Positions 22,897-36,100 of a stretch of 64,000 bases of DNA are shown in pieces. The notes under the pieces were generated by a model, which ran no database searches, was not told the origin of the DNA, and was given only the letters and a program-made list of their open reading frames with translations. Made by a program: the position numbers and the translations under genes. The stretch is taken from positions 197,998,788-198,062,787 of the forward strand of contig NC_053036.3 in the NCBI RefSeq assembly GCF_002575655.3, read 5' to 3'. The stretch's first letter is position 1. Every line of letters starts with the position of its first letter. This stretch comes from Aegilops tauschii subsp. strangulata (taxonomy: Eukaryota > Streptophyta > Magnoliopsida > Poales > Poaceae).

Positions 22897-24976
22897 ATGA
22901 CTCAAGAGAACACCAAGTTGTGTGATTTCTCAAATACCAACAACAATGATTTTATTGGCACTCCGATTGCTCCTCCCGCCACTAGTGCGGAGTCTTGTGA
23001 TATTAATACTGCTTTGCTGAATCTTGTTATGAAAGATCAATTTTCCGGTACTCCTAATGAGGATGCCGCGTCCCATCTTAATACCTTTGTGGAATTATGC
23101 GATATGCAAAAGAAAAAAGATGTGGACAATGATGTGGTGAAGATGAAATTATTTCCGTTTTCTTTGCGTGATTCTGCAAAAATTTGGTTCTCTTCTTTGC
23201 CTCGCAATAGTATCGATTCTTGGAATAAGTGCAAAGATGCTTTTATCACTAAGTATTTTCCGCCCGCAAAAAATATTTCCCTTAGAACCCAGATCATGAA
23301 TTTCAAGCAACTAGAACATGAGCATGTTGCACAATCTTGAGAAAGGATGAAAATGGTGCCAAGGAATTGCCCAACTCATGGGTTAAATCTTTGGATGATC
23401 ATACAAATTTTTTATGTGGGATTGAATTTTGTTTCTCGTAATCTTTTAGATTCCGTCGCGGGTGGTACTTTTATGGAAATTACTTTGGGTGAAGCCACCA
23501 AATTGCTTGATAATATCGTGGCAAATTATTCACAATGGCATACCGAAAGAGCTCCTACTAGTAAAAAAAGTTAATTCGGTTGTAGAAATTTCTTATTTGA
23601 GTGAAAAAGTTGATGCTCTTATGAAATTGGTTGCTAGTAAAAGTGCTCCTATTGATTTCAATGATATGCCTTTGTCTACTTTGATTGAGCAAAATATTGA
23701 TGCCGTAGATGTGAATTTTATCTCTCGAAATAATTTCAACAACAATGCTTATAGAGGTAATTTTAATCCTAGGCCTTTTCCTAGTAATTCCTCTAATAAT
23801 TATGGTAATTGCTATGGAAATCCTTCTTATAATAATAATAGGAACACCTCTGGTCTTGAGAATAATATTAAAGAATTTATCAACACGCAAAAAGTTTTCA
23901 ACACTACCATAAGAGAAAAGTTGAATAAGATTGATGATTTGTCTAGAAGTGTTGATAGAATTTCTCATGATGTGGAAAATCTCAAGATGAAAATTTTTGT
24001 GCCTAAGGTAGAAGAATCAATTAAAGCTCTCTATGTTTCTATGGCTGAAAGTAAGAAAAGAACCGCTATGCTTAGAGCTAAAAGAGAATTTTTAGAAAAG
24101 CGTTTTCTAGTGATTATTTTAGTAAAAGTGATGGAGATCTTAAAATGATTGGTGTTTATTCTATTGATTCCTTGTTTAGTAAAGTTAATATTGATGAAAA
24201 AGGGACTGGAGAAGAGTCAACTTTAGCTAGAAGGCGTCCCGATAATTCGGAGGGTGAAAATCTTGTTGAGAAAATTGATAAAAGTGGGTTTGAAAAGGTT
24301 AAAACTTTAATTAGTGATGTGCCCACTCTTTTGGATTACAAAGACTTTAATTATGATAGCTGCTCTTTTATTGATTAATTTCTTCTTTTCAATCCATGAT
24401 AAATTCACCCCATGCTTATGAACAAAATAAAGCTTTTACTAAACATATTGTTGATGCTATGATGAAAGCTTTAGAAGAAAAGTTGGAATTAGAAGTTTCA
24501 ATTCCTAGAAAAATACATGATGAATGGGAACCTAATATCAAAGTCAAGATTAACAATTATTAGTGCTTTGCTTTGTGTGACTTTGGTGCTAGTGTTTCTA
24601 CAATTCCGAAATCTTTATGTGATGTGTTTGGTCTTACCGATATTGAAGAATGTTCTTTAAATTTGCACTTGGCGGATTCTACTATTAAAAAGCCTATGGG
24701 AAGAATTAATGATGTTCTTTTCTTGCAAATAGGAATTATGTGCCCATAGATTTTATTGTTCTTGATATTGATGGCAATCTGTCTTGTCCAATTATTCTTG
24801 GTAGACCGTTTTTACGCACTATCGGTGCCGTGATTGATATGAAAGAAGGCAATATTAAGTTCCAATTTCCTTTGAGGAAGGGTATGGAACACTTCCCTAG
24901 AACAAGAATTAGGCCGCCATATGAATCAATCATGAGGGCATCTTATGGATCTCGAAACAAAGATGACAAAACTTAG
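22897..24976 (+). pseudogene. Gypsy-A gag-protease polyprotein (degraded)
   Basis: Starts at ATG 22897 (MTQENTKLCDF). The Retrotrans_gag region spans about 23030-23330 (MKLFPFSLRDSAKIWFSSLP, DAFITKYFPPAKN). An Asn-rich linker follows at 23700-23850. A retropepsin-like domain with DFGASVSTIPKSL and IILGRPFLRTIGAVID ends the gene at 24976. Breaks: an in-frame TGA at 23338-23340 (expected TGG), a frameshift at the A run near 23566, and single-base shifts near 24098, 24378 and 24720. A TAG also lies just before the protease active site near 24560. Family knowledge: the gene would make capsid and protease only. Inference: this copy is not functional. Confidence 0.8.
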
Positions 24977-27455
24977 ATCCTTTGCTTTATACCTAGCTAA
25001 GGGCATGAAACTATAGCGCTTGTTGGGAGGCAACCCAATGAATAAAATTTATTTTTGCCTTTTGCTCTTGAGTGTTAGCACAATTATGCTACTGTTATGA
25101 TTGTGTTTTTTGTGTTTTAATTAGTGTTTGTGCCAAGTAAAGCCTTAAGGATCTTCTTGGGTGATAGTTGTTTGATCTTGCTGAAAAACAGAATTTTTTG
25201 TGCTCATGAAAACAATTCTCATTTTTAACCAGAGTGTGATAAAATGCCAATTCTTTTTGAAGAAGATTAATATACAAATTCTCACGTGGTCCTAATTTTT
25301 TTCAGAATTTTTGGAGTTTCAGAAGTATTCGAAATATTCAGATTACTACAGACTGTTCTGTTTTTGACAGATTATGTTTTCTTTGCGTTGTGTGCTTGTT
25401 CTGAGGATTCTATGGTTTTCTTTGATGAGTTTTGTGATGAAAAAATTGGAATACAGTAGATATAATGCAAGAACAAAATATGAATTGGTTTGCTACAGTA
25501 CTTATAGTAGTGATTTTCTTTCTTATACTAACGGATCTCACGAAGGTTTTGTTGGAGTTTTGTGTGATTGAAGTTTCCAAGTTTCGGGTTATCTTATGAT
25601 GGATGAAGGAATAAGGAGTAAGAAGAGCCTAAGCTTGGGGATGCCCCGACATCCCAAGCTATTATCCAAAGAGACCAAGCAACTAAGCTTGGAGATGCTT
25701 CGAGTGGCATCCCCTCTTTCTTCTAACGACCATCGGTATTTTACTCGAAGCTATATTTTTATTCGTCACATACTATGTGTTTTTCTTGGAGCGTCTTGTA
25801 TGGTATGAGTCTTTGCTTGTTTTATTTTTTGTTCTAAGTCTTGATTCCTTTCTGGACACACCTAATTGAGAGAGCCAAAATTATGCCATGACTTGTTAGA
25901 ATTGCTCTCTATGCTTCACTTAAATTTTTATGAGCTATGGACTTGCTCTAGTGCTTCACTTATATCTTCTTGAGCACGGTGTGCTTTAGTATTTTTGAAG
26001 AAATGCTCTCTTGCTTCACTTATATTTATTTGAGAGTTAGTAAAATTTTCAAGAAATTCTCTCTTTCTTCACTTAAATTAATTTGAGAGAAAGAAAAATT
26101 ATGCTCATGATCTTCACTTATATTTGTTTGAGCTTGTCAAAAGCAACATATGAAAATTAGTTCCAAAGTGATAATCCAAGAAGGATATAATAAAAACTTT
26201 CGTGAGGATCATTGGACAAAATAAACTTGATTCTTAGTAATAGTTTTGAGATATGATGATGTGATATGTGAGTCATCTTGATGAGTAATTATGCTTTAGT
26301 AAGAATATTGGTGTTAAGGTTTGTGATTCCCTATGCAAGCACGAAAGTCAATAATTATGCAATGAAATTATATCCTACTTGTGGTGCATTATTCGGTGTT
26401 AATTATGCTTAATGCTCGCGTATGAGACTATTCATTTCTTGGTTGGTCGCTTCTCAATCTTTTGCTAGCCTTCATTTTGCACTAAGTATGATCACTACTT
26501 GTGCATCCAAAATCCTTTAAACCAGTTTTGCCACATGAGTCCACTATACCTACCTATATGCGGTATTCTTTTGCCGTTCTAAGCAAATTTGTATGTGCCA
26601 TCTCTAATATTCAAAATAAAATTTTCTTTTGTGTGCTCGTACCGCTCGCGAGGCGGTGAGGGGTGGCTAATATTTTCCATGCTAGATGTGTTATTCTCAT
26701 GATGAGTGTTTATTCACTTGTCATTGCACGAGAGTAAGGCAAAGGTATTAGGGATGCCCAATCCCGAAATGAAAAATGAATTTACTTTATGTTGTCAAAT
26801 AATAAATTCCTTGGAAAGTGTTGGTATGGAAGGCACCCGTGGATACGGTTAGCCATGGAAAGTGAAAGTATGGTGGAAAAAGGAATAAACTTTAATTTCT
26901 GTTTGGGAACCGCCTATGATATATCTAGCATGGAAAGTGTTGGGAACTCTAAGTCGTTTTCGTTGGTGGGAAAAGTATGCCTCTCAAAATGTTTTTATCT
27001 CTCAATTTTGGCTTTGAGGTCTGGCACCTCTACAAATCCCTACTTCCCTCCGCGAAGGGCCTTTCTTTTACTTTATGCAATTTTTATTTTTGAATTTGTG
27101 TCTCCATCTTCTCTTATAAAAGCACCAACTAGGGGGCACTATGATCGTACTTGAGCATTGGGTGTAGTTAATATGCGAGTGTGTTTCATGAATGGATCAA
27201 TGATTGAGCATGCTGGGCTAGGGAGAGCTTATTTTAGCGGTTATATTTTGGAAGACTTGGTTGCTTGTTGATATGCTTGAGTATTTAAGTTATCATGTCA
27301 AAACTAGACTAGTGCTTTGAACAATATAAAAGTCCAAATGTCCATGCTATAAAGAAAAGAACATGAGATGACATGTTTGGTAGCATTCCACATCAATAAT
27401 TCCGTTTTTATCATTACCTACTCGAGGACGAGCAGGAATTAAGCTTGGGGATGCT
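24977..27455 (+). other. Gypsy-A 3' non-coding internal region
   Basis: No pol domains are found. Two copies of AAGCTTGGRGATGC-type text occur at 25632 and 25684, and again as the polypurine tract at 27441. A diverged repeat 'CTTCACTTATATTTxTTTGAG' occurs five times between 25915 and 26135. Short open frames here are not conserved genes. Confidence 0.65.
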
Positions 27456-28317
27456 TGATACATGTCTAATGTATCTGTAACTTTTTATTGTTCCATGATG
27501 TTATATTATCAATCTTGGATGTTTTATAATCATTTTATATCATTTTTTTGGTACTAACCTATTGACATAGTGCCAAGTGCTAGTTGCTGTTTTTTTGCAT
27601 GTTTTTTACATCGCAAGAAATCAATACCAAACGGAGTCCAAACGCAGCGGAACTTTTTGTGTATTTTTTTGGACCAGAAGACAACCAATGGGCCGAAGAA
27701 GCACCTCGGGGCTGCTCCGAGGGGAGCACAACCCACCAGGGCGCGCCTGGAGGCCCAGGCGCGCCCTGGTGGGTTGTGCCCACCTCGGGTGCCCCCGGAC
27801 CGCCTCTTTACTCTATAAATACCCAATATTCCAGAAACCCTAGGGGAGTCGACAAAAATCAATTGCAGCCGCAGCAGAGTCCAAAACCACCAGATTCAAT
27901 CTAGACACCATCACGGAGGGGTTCAACACTTCCATTGGTGCCTCTCCGATGATGCGTGAGTAGTTCTTTGTAGACCTTTGGGTCCGTAGTTAGTAGCTAG
28001 ATGGCTTCCTCTCTCTTATTTGATTCTCAATACAATGGTCTCTTGGAGATCCATATGATGTAACTCTTTTTGCGGTGTGTTTGTTGGGATCGAATGAACT
28101 TTGAGTTTATGATCAGATCTATCTTTTTATCCATGAAAGTTATTTGAGTCTTCTTTGATCTCTTATATGCATGATTGCTTATAGCCTCGTATTTCTTCTC
28201 CGATATTTGGGTTTTGTTTGGCCAACTTGATCTATTTATCTTACAATGGGATGCGGTGCTTTGTAGTGGGTTCGATCTTACGGTGCTTGATCCCAGTGAC
28301 AGAAGGGGAACCGACAC
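27456..28317 (+). repeat. Gypsy-A 3' LTR, first 862 bp only
   Basis: Starts TGATACATGTCTAATG and matches 21092-21970 with scattered changes. It contains TATA CTCTATAAATACCC at about 27810 and a perfect 25-bp inverted repeat at 27726-27750 / 27755-27779 (loop AGGC). It ends abruptly in ACCGACAC, where the 5' LTR would continue GTATGTATCG. Confidence 0.8.
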
Positions 28318-31300
28318 ACGGATGAACTCGATGAGCGCGCCTTCCTATTTCGGATCCAGATTGGCACTGATGCTGAATTGTTGAGATGAGTCACCTGGAA
28401 CAAAGTCAACAAGTTTAGTCTCATCAGTGGACCTAAATTTCATTACCGGCTCATGCTCCGTGGTTGGCTTCTTCAAAGACGTCATATCAGCCGGGTCAAC
28501 ATTGTCCTTGTAAAACTTCAACTCCTCTGTTGCACAAACAGATTCAGCGTAAGCCGCGTCACCTTCCTCACACTCCAAGGCTATCTTTCGGCTGCCATGA
28601 ACTGTAATGGTCCCATTGTGACCCGGCATCTTGAGCTGCAAATATACGTAACACGACCGTGCCATGAACTTGGCGTAAGCCGGCCGCCCAAATAAAGCAT
28701 GATACGGGCTTCTTATCTTAACCACCTCAAAGGTTAATTTTTCCGCCCTGTAGTTATACTCATCTCCAAAAGCCACTTCCAGCTCGATCTTACCAACTGG
28801 ATATGCCGATTTACCAGGCACCACACCATGGAAAACAGTATTGGACTGGCTGAGATTCTTATCAATCAATCCCATGCGACGGAAACTCTCATAATAGAGG
28901 ATGTTGATGCTGCTGCCTCCGTCCATGAGCACTTTAGTGAATTTATATCCCCCCACCTGAGGAGCCACCACCAGGGCCAGGTGACCCGGATTATCAACCC
29001 GGGGAGGGTGATCTTCCCTACTCCACACAATAGGCTGCTCAGACCATCTTAAATAGCGTGGAACCGCTGGCTCAATAGCATTCACAACCCTCTTATGAAG
29101 CTTCTGATCTCGCTTGCACAAACTGGTGGTAAACACATGGTACTGTCCACCATTGAGCTGCTTTGGATTGGTCTGGTATCCCCCTGCTGCTGGTGACCCT
29201 GGCCGGACTGCTGATTAATGCCCCCTTGAACATTCTGAGGATTGGAATTTGAGCCGCCGCCCGGGCCATGAAAGCCGCCGGCACCTGAGCCGCTGCCCGG
29301 ACCATTGTTGCCATTAAAAGCATTGGAATTCTTAAAGGCCTTCATGATTGCGCAATCTTTCCATAGATGAGTAGCCGGCTTCTCCCTAGAGCCATGCCTT
29401 GGACAAGGCTCATTCAACAACTGCTCAAGCGTCGGGCCGGACCCGCCGGCTCGGGGAGGTGGCCTCCCCTTACGTCGCTGGTTGTTACCTTGTGAGCTAG
29501 CGTTGGCCACAAACTCTATGCTGCCATCAGCCTTATGCTTGTTACCTCCCTGGTTCACCGGGTTATGCTGGGGGCCCTTGCCATTGGCATTCCGTTTTCC
29601 CTTCCCTGTCCTTTCATCATCCGACGCGGGATCCTTGGTACTATCAGAGTCGGCATACTTAACCAGAGCCGCCATCAGCGTACCTATATAATTGCAATCG
29701 CGCTTGAGCTGCCCGAGCTTCATCTTCAGGGGCGCAAAGCGACAATTCTGCTCTAACATTAAGACTGTAGAGCCGGCATCCATCTTATCGGATGAATGTA
29801 TTATCTCTTTGACCCGGCGAACCCAATGGGTTGTAGACTCACCCTCCTGCTGCTTACAGTTAGTCAAATCCACGATTGACATAGACAGCCTACAGGTATC
29901 TTTGAAGTTTTGGATGAACCGGGCTTTTAGCTCAGCCCAAGACCCGATAGAATTCGGTGGCAGCCCTTTCAACCAAGTGCGGGCAGTCCCATCTAACATC
30001 ATGGTGAAGTACTTGGCCATTGCCGCTTCACTGACCTCCAGTAACTCCATGGCCATCTCGTAACTCTCGATCCATGCTCCGGGTTGTAAGTCAGCTGTGT
30101 AATTAGGCACTTTCCTTGGTCCTTCGAAATCCTTGGGCAAACGTTCGTTACGGAGAGCCGGCACCAGACAAGGAACACCTCCAGTCCTCGTAGGTATACC
30201 CGCGTCGATGGAAGCCGTCGGATAAGCCGGGAGTGGCTGGTAAGCCGTCAACTGAGCCGCCTGCTCCGCCTCTCGTCGTGCTCTGTCTTGGTCTACCACG
30301 TTAAAAGCTCCATCCTGAACCGGATCATGGCCTGGAGGCAAATCACGGTGTCGGACGTTGCTAGAGCCGGTCGCTGAGACCATATGCCTGCTATAACTCG
30401 GGCTCCGGCCTGGACGAGGGGTTGAATGAATCCTGTCCCGGCTATATGAGTATGCCTCCTGTTGCGCCAGAGCCGTCTGAAGAAGCTCTCTGACCCGACG
30501 GGTTTCAACCGCCGTCGGAGAGTCGCCCTCAATTGGGAGAGCCGCCAGTCGCGCCGCCGCGGCGACCATGTTTTCCAACGGGTTGGCATAATGACCCGAT
30601 GGTATTGGCACGTATTGAGGCGGGGTAGCGTTCACCCGGGGAGGCCCCATCACTTGGGGCTGAATTGGCGTTCCAGCCCCGGGCGCCATGATCTCTGGCG
30701 GGTTACTCGGCCCTGCACCAGGTGTGTTGAAGAGGTTTCGAGGATCGTAAACCGGAGGGAGTCGAGATTGGGCCTTTTGATGCCTCCTTCTCATGACCTG
30801 ATTGGACGCGTTTTGATCCATCGTGAGCCGGAACGACTGTGCCTGAATCAGCTGAGTCTGGGCGTCGAGAGCCGCCCTCTCCGCAGCCATCCTAATCCCT
30901 TCCGCCGCCAGATCCTCCTTGGCTTTTGCTAGATCCAACTTTAACTGTGCCACCTCCGCGTCATGCTGAGCTTGATCCGCCGGGGCAACCGTAGCGGTCA
31001 ACAGGACCGTCATCTTGTCTGTGAGATCCATCAGTACCTAAGCCGGCGAGGGCACATGGCTTCCTGACCCGGCGGCGGGGTTTTGAACAGGTTGTGCGCC
31101 GGCCATGAAGATTCCAACCCGGCTTGGCGGCTAAAGGGGTCCGGAATGCTGTCGCCATCGGAACAACCCCTGAGCCTGCCATCTTGAAGTTGATACAACG
31201 AGTTTGTCTCATCCGTAGACGACTCGCCGTCAGAACGTGTGGCCGTCTCATCACCAGATCCAGATCCTTTAGAGAGTCCTCCATGGACACATCCCACGAA

Positions 31301-31536
31301 AGCATGCTTCAAGGCAGGTAGAGCCCGGGCGGGTCGTGCACGCTGAGCCGTCTCGACGAGATCGACGCAGAGGTCCGGCTCAGGGCCCGGCTCACCAATC
31401 TTGCCAATGAAGACATGGATTCCGCCGAAGGGGACCTGGTACCCGTACTCGATTGAGCCGGCATCGGGGCCCCAATTTGCATCGTCGATGTAGAGCTTGC
31501 CGCGACGACTCTTGGTCATCCAGCCCACAGCGTATC
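28318..31536 (-). mobile_element. Gypsy-B, gag-protease portion (element split by Gypsy-C and truncated)
   Basis: Sequence parallels Gypsy-C 40757-43975 in order and orientation. It ends at 31536 with GTATC, the target duplication of Gypsy-C, and resumes at 44568 with the second GTATC. The left end (28318) is the deletion junction with Gypsy-A, so RT, integrase and the 3' LTR of B are missing. Confidence 0.85.
28345..31536 (-). pseudogene. Gypsy-B gag and protease
   Basis: The gag frame starts in the right-hand fragment (44568-44650) and resumes at 31536 with SRRGKLYIDDANWGPDAGSIEYGY. It shifts near 31135, then is open from 31031 (MDLTDKM...) to 29082 through the capsid region (WIESYEMAMELLEVSEAAMAKYF... 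GTARTWLKGLPPNSIGSWAELKARF) and a Cys/His patch CPRHGSREKPATHLWKDC. The protease (GGSSINILYYESF, about residue 74 of the segment starting 29136) is in the -1 frame relative to gag, the switch lying at a run of five G (minus strand) at 29180-29184, as in Gypsy-C. The protease frame ends in a TAG at 28345-28347 with context AAA TAG GAA, identical to C and D. RT is deleted. Confidence 0.8.
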
Positions 31537-32055
31537 TATCGTGGAATTGTCACGGCAGATGTCCTCAAGCTAGGACTTAGTCGTGGAGCCATCGCCGCTA
31601 GGAAGCTTGAAGGGGTTAAACGGGACAAGGAACACGAGGGTTTATACTGGTTCGGCCCCTTACGGTGAAGGTAAAAGCCTACGTCCAGTGGAGGTGGTAT
31701 TGATTAGGGTTTCGAGGACCAAGGAGCTTAACTGCTATGCCTGGCTCTCGATCAGATTTTTCCTATCCCTAAACCGCTGCCGGGTCGTCCCTTTATATAG
31801 AGAGGTTGACGCCCAACAGCTCTCAGAGTCCCGGCCGGCTCATAAGAGTGTCCGGCTCGGACTCTCAACTATTCTTGCCTTACACTACAAGTTCTACCAT
31901 AATGATGGTTGTAACTACGGGCCTTAAGCCATATCCGGGTCTTAAGCCCATCTTTGGCCCACCATCTTCAAGCTTGGCGCCGGGCTTCCGGTGATGACCA
32001 TTATGAGTAACCCGGCCCCTCCTGGCGGGTGACTCTAAGGTTTATATCCTCAACA
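31537..32055 (-). repeat. Gypsy-C 3' LTR
   Basis: 519 bp, ending ...CCTCAACA on the plus strand. The outer end reads TATCG where the other LTR has TGTCG, so the terminal dinucleotide is mutated. The sense TATA box is the reverse of CTTTATATAG at about 31791. The internal side carries a G-rich polypurine tract (minus strand ATCTGGGGCCTAA). Confidence 0.93.
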
Positions 32056-32336
32056 TTAGGCCCCAGATTGATTTGAGCCGGCTCATGTCAATCTTCAATT
32101 CTTTCGACAGAAAATCTCCGGCTTACAATTGTGTGAAGGCCATAACCCGGCGTGACGTCATCCTCTAGATTCCGGGTAATCCGCCGTGACGTCATCTTCC
32201 ATTAAATCCATTTTTTACTCCACCATATCCGCAACGGATCTTATCTTTACTGCCATCCCGAAAATCGAGGCGTTTTATGGTGAGATAACCACGCCGTGGC
32301 CTCCTCGTTTCTCGCGCCCACTTATGAGCTCGCCCT

Positions 32337-32344
32337 TATAAATA
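32337..32344 (+). promoter_or_regulatory. TATA box of the Gypsy-C antisense gene
   Basis: TATAAATA lies 282 bp inside the 3' LTR, pointing into the antisense gene. A C/T-rich leader of about 150 nt with a clear donor (CACCT|GTAAGT, 32519) follows. A 605-bp leader intron ends in TCATAG at 33123, 16 bp before the ATG. Confidence 0.65.
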
Positions 32345-33139
32345 GTCCGGCCCGATGAGCCTTCAGCCACCCGTCTTCCTCCTCGCGCCACTGTTCTTCC
32401 GCTCGAGCTCTGTCGCCGTCACCGCCGCGGGTCTCCTCCTCCTCACCAACTCCGGCCGCTGCATCAACCTGTTGTGTCTAGAGAAAACGGCGGCGACCTC
32501 CGCGACTCACTAGCACCTGTAAGTCCTTGCTGCCCCGTAGAACAGATCTGCAGTAGGGTTCTTCCCGTTCGTCCCGTGTTCTTCACCGTTCTTCGCGGGT
32601 TCTCTGTAGTTCTGCCACTATGACCATGTTTAGATCCAAGATTATCACAGAACTCCTGCGGTAGTTGTTGCTCATCCATTTTAATACTAGTTGATCCCCT
32701 TTGTTTGAAGAAGATCCCATTCTGAACCCATGGACCTCTTCGGCATCAGTTCTAGGTCTAGAATTTTTTTCTCTTTATCCAACCGTTTGATCCAAAATAT
32801 TTACTGCAATGTGTGAAACCTGTTTTCACCACACTTAGTAAAAAACTGCCCCTGCTGAGTCATGGCGGCTTGCATTTCCGGTTTAAAGAAGCCAAGCACT
32901 GTTAAAACTTTCCGGCTCAAAGAAGCCACGCGCCATAAAATTTTCCGGCTCATTTACAACAATGCTGTAGACGATTGGATTACTCTCAATTCCTCTAGCG
33001 GCTTAGATAACCCGATGCACTCACATATATGTCATTAGGCCCCTCCATAAGCCGCCACTTTAAACATTGAACTGTAAATTTCCTCCGGCTTATAATTAAA
33101 CCGGACATTTCCTTTTATCATAGGCTTCCGACTTTCACC

Positions 33140-36100
33140 ATGCCTCCCAAAGCTCCCAAAGCACCCATCACATGCAATTGGATGAGGTCCAACGTCACCG
33201 ACGAGACCTTAGCAGATTTCGTGAAATCGGGTTACCTGCCCAAGAAGGACGTCATGTCCTACCGTGCCCCTGACCCGTCAGAGGAGAGACCACAGCCAAA
33301 GGACGGGGAGGTGGTGATTTTTGCGGATCACATGAGCCGGGGCTTTGCACCACCCGGCTCAAAGTTTTTTAGAGACGTGCTGAACTTCTTTGATCTGCGG
33401 CCACAAGACATAGGACCCAATTCTGTGTCCAATATGTGCAACTTCCAAGTGTTTTGCGAAGTCTACCTTGGAGAAGAGCCCAGCCTGCTGCTCTTCAGAG
33501 AGCTCTTCTACCTGAACCGCCAGAACGAGTGCGCCAACGGGCCAAGTTTGGAACTTGGCGGAATCTCCATTCAGCGACGGAGAGACTGCCTCTTCCCTTA
33601 TGCCGAGCCGCCAAGCCACCCGAAGGACTGGAACCAGACGTGGTTCTACTGCCAAGACACGTCGCCGACTGACGAGAGCCCGCTGCCCGGCTTTCGCCCC
33701 TCGCGTCTGGAACCAACACACCCTCTGTCAGACAAGCTAATTCAAGCAGAGTGCCAACCTCTGCTCCCCACCATTAACAAGATCAAGGCTCTCCTGGGCA
33801 ATGGTCTCAACAGAATTGACCTGGTCCGGGTCTGGATCTCGTGGCAGGTGATCCCCTTGAGCCGCCGCCCCGGCTTAATGTGTGAGTACACAGGCCGGAA
33901 AGATGACCCCCTGCGACACAGCCGCAACGATCTTCCTGAAGACGTCGCTGAGGACATGACCAAGGCTCTCTTGAACGAGAGCTTGGTAGACTGCGGGAGG
34001 ACCGGCTTAAGCCCCTTCTGCAAGACCAACCCGGCCCCAGCGATAAGCCGCTGATCTGGACATCTTATTTTCTTCCGTAGATAGCTTTCATCTGAACCTT
34101 AAGAAATCGTCATTGTATTCTTCAGGCCGATGACAAATTCTGGAAGGTCAAATATGACCATGAGGCGGCCAAGAAGGCCAGGAAGGCTAAGAAAGCCGCC
34201 AAGAGAGCCGCTCCCCGCAAGAAGGGAAGTAGGCCTACTGCTTCAGAGCTGCTGCAACTAAGCGACAGCTCCGAGTCAGAGGTAACCCCTGAACCTGTAA
34301 GCTCTTGCTGTATTTATTGTTTATCTCTGTCCACCTTATCAATACTGTTCATCAACAGGATGACACCGGAGCAAGTAACCCGGTGGTTGAAGAGGTAATG
34401 ACACTTTCCTCCGACTCGGAGCCCTTGCCAAGGCTGAAAGTCCGAAGGGTAACCCGGAAAGTAAGATTTTCTCATCCTTTAGCTTATCAAGATCCTCAAT
34501 TTCTTTTGAAGCGACAGATTCATGAGAGCCGGCGGCACACCCGGACCAACAAGGACGCTGACCTCTCCTCCGGCTTACCTGACGCATCGAGGAAACGCCG
34601 AACCGAGGTTATCTCCAACTTGTACCCTTTTCATCCTTTGGCGGGTGTTATACGTCAACCGCTCAATTCTTCTGATTCAAACTATCAGGAAACCTCACCC
34701 TCTTCTGGTGACTCGATGCAATCAAACCTGCCGGCCTTCAAGACCGTACCCGGGTAATGATGATCATCTCTTGTTGTGCTTATCTTTGCTCATACTTTTG
34801 TACTTTAACCTTTTTGTCTTTTCAGTGCCCAGGCAAAACTCAGCAAAAGGGCGACGAAGAACAAGCAGGTCGAAGAGCTGGACTTGCCTGAGCCGGAGGC
34901 CGCAGCTCAAGAACCGCCAGTCGCCTCTGCTCCTGAAACCACTGCTCCAACCAACAAGCCAATTGCAGAAACTTCTGCTAACCCGGAGGCCTCCAGTTCG
35001 GCTCAGCCGGTCGATGACCCGGATGTGGTAATCACCCGGACGGAATTTGTTGACCGGGGAGACCTACTGCGCTGGCCAAGTGCTCCGCTAAGGAGGAGTT
35101 GCTGGAGCGCCGCCGGGCCAATCTGGACCTCACCGAATATGCCAATCTGAGCATCGGAGAGATCGTCTCCGGCTATGTCAGTCAGGTGCACAAGAGCCAG
35201 GACTTAGAGATTGCCATGGTGAATCAGATTCAACAGAAGTCTGAGGTACTACTCTTCTTGCTTACTGCATAGTTATCTTGTCATCCTTACCATACTCTAG
35301 CCCCCAAGTCTGCTACTTATGATTGAATATGTCATAGACTTATCTTCCGGCTTACTCGCATGAACCGGTAATTTGTAAATAGAAACGTTCGACATGCATT
35401 AGCCCCCAAGTGCCAAGTGTCTTTGCTTGGAAAGTGCTTGGGACTTTTAAAATTGTATAATAACTGTTCATACTATAACCCGGAAATTATGCAGGCTGCT
35501 GGCAAGAAGTTTGAAGCTGACATCTTCGATCTCAAGACCCGCCTGAGGACGCAAGAAACTGAGACCCGAAAGGCCAACGCCAAATTTGTGTCCAGTATTG
35601 CTGCTCAAGAGAAGCTGAAAAAGGACTTTGAAGCTGAATGGAGAACTTGGGCCGAAGAAAAGGCTACTCTAGTAAGCCGGGCAGAACAGGCGGAGAAGGC
35701 TCTGACGGAGAAAACCGCCGAGCCCTCCGGCTTAAAGCGCCACGTGTCACAGATGGTCGCCGCCATCTTCGGTAAGTATCCCACCGGCTTTCATCAGGTT
35801 TATAATCTTTATGTCTTGTAACTCCCATCATTGCCAGCGGCTTACACTACTCTGTTAAACAGGTCCAAGAAGCGCCAACCTCAACCAAAGCTTGCTGACC
35901 AAGTTGAAGGCCGTGTATACCCTGGTGGAGCAACTCTACACCGGGTCACAGCGCGCCTTGGCCGTGGTGGCCCTATCCAATGAGGTGCCGACTCACCTGG
36001 CGGAAGTTCTTCGCCGGCTTGCCGTTCTTCCCAGCGTGTCCAAGAGCTGCGACGGGATTCTGCAAGAGCCGGAGCCATAGCTGCTCTGAGCCGGGCCAAG

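Larger units (their letters stand above)
21092..28317 (+). mobile_element. Gypsy-A: gag-protease-only Ty3-gypsy element, 3' LTR truncated
   Basis: The 5' LTR is 21092 to about 22683 and starts TGATACGTCTCCAACG. A primer binding site TGGCGTCATTGCCAGGGA begins at 22695 (a changed TGGCGCCGTTGCCGGGGA, tRNA-Asp type). A degraded gag-protease gene follows (22897-24976), then 2.5 kb of non-coding DNA, the polypurine tract AAGCTTGGGGATGCT, and a 3' LTR starting at 27456. The 3' LTR stops after 862 bp at 28317, where Gypsy-B sequence begins with no target duplication: a deletion junction. There is no RT, RNase H or integrase, so the element relied on another for mobility. The LTR is of the Triticeae TGATACGTCTCC class (Sabrina/WHAM-like). 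The left flank (21087-21091) is CTATC. Confidence 0.85.
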
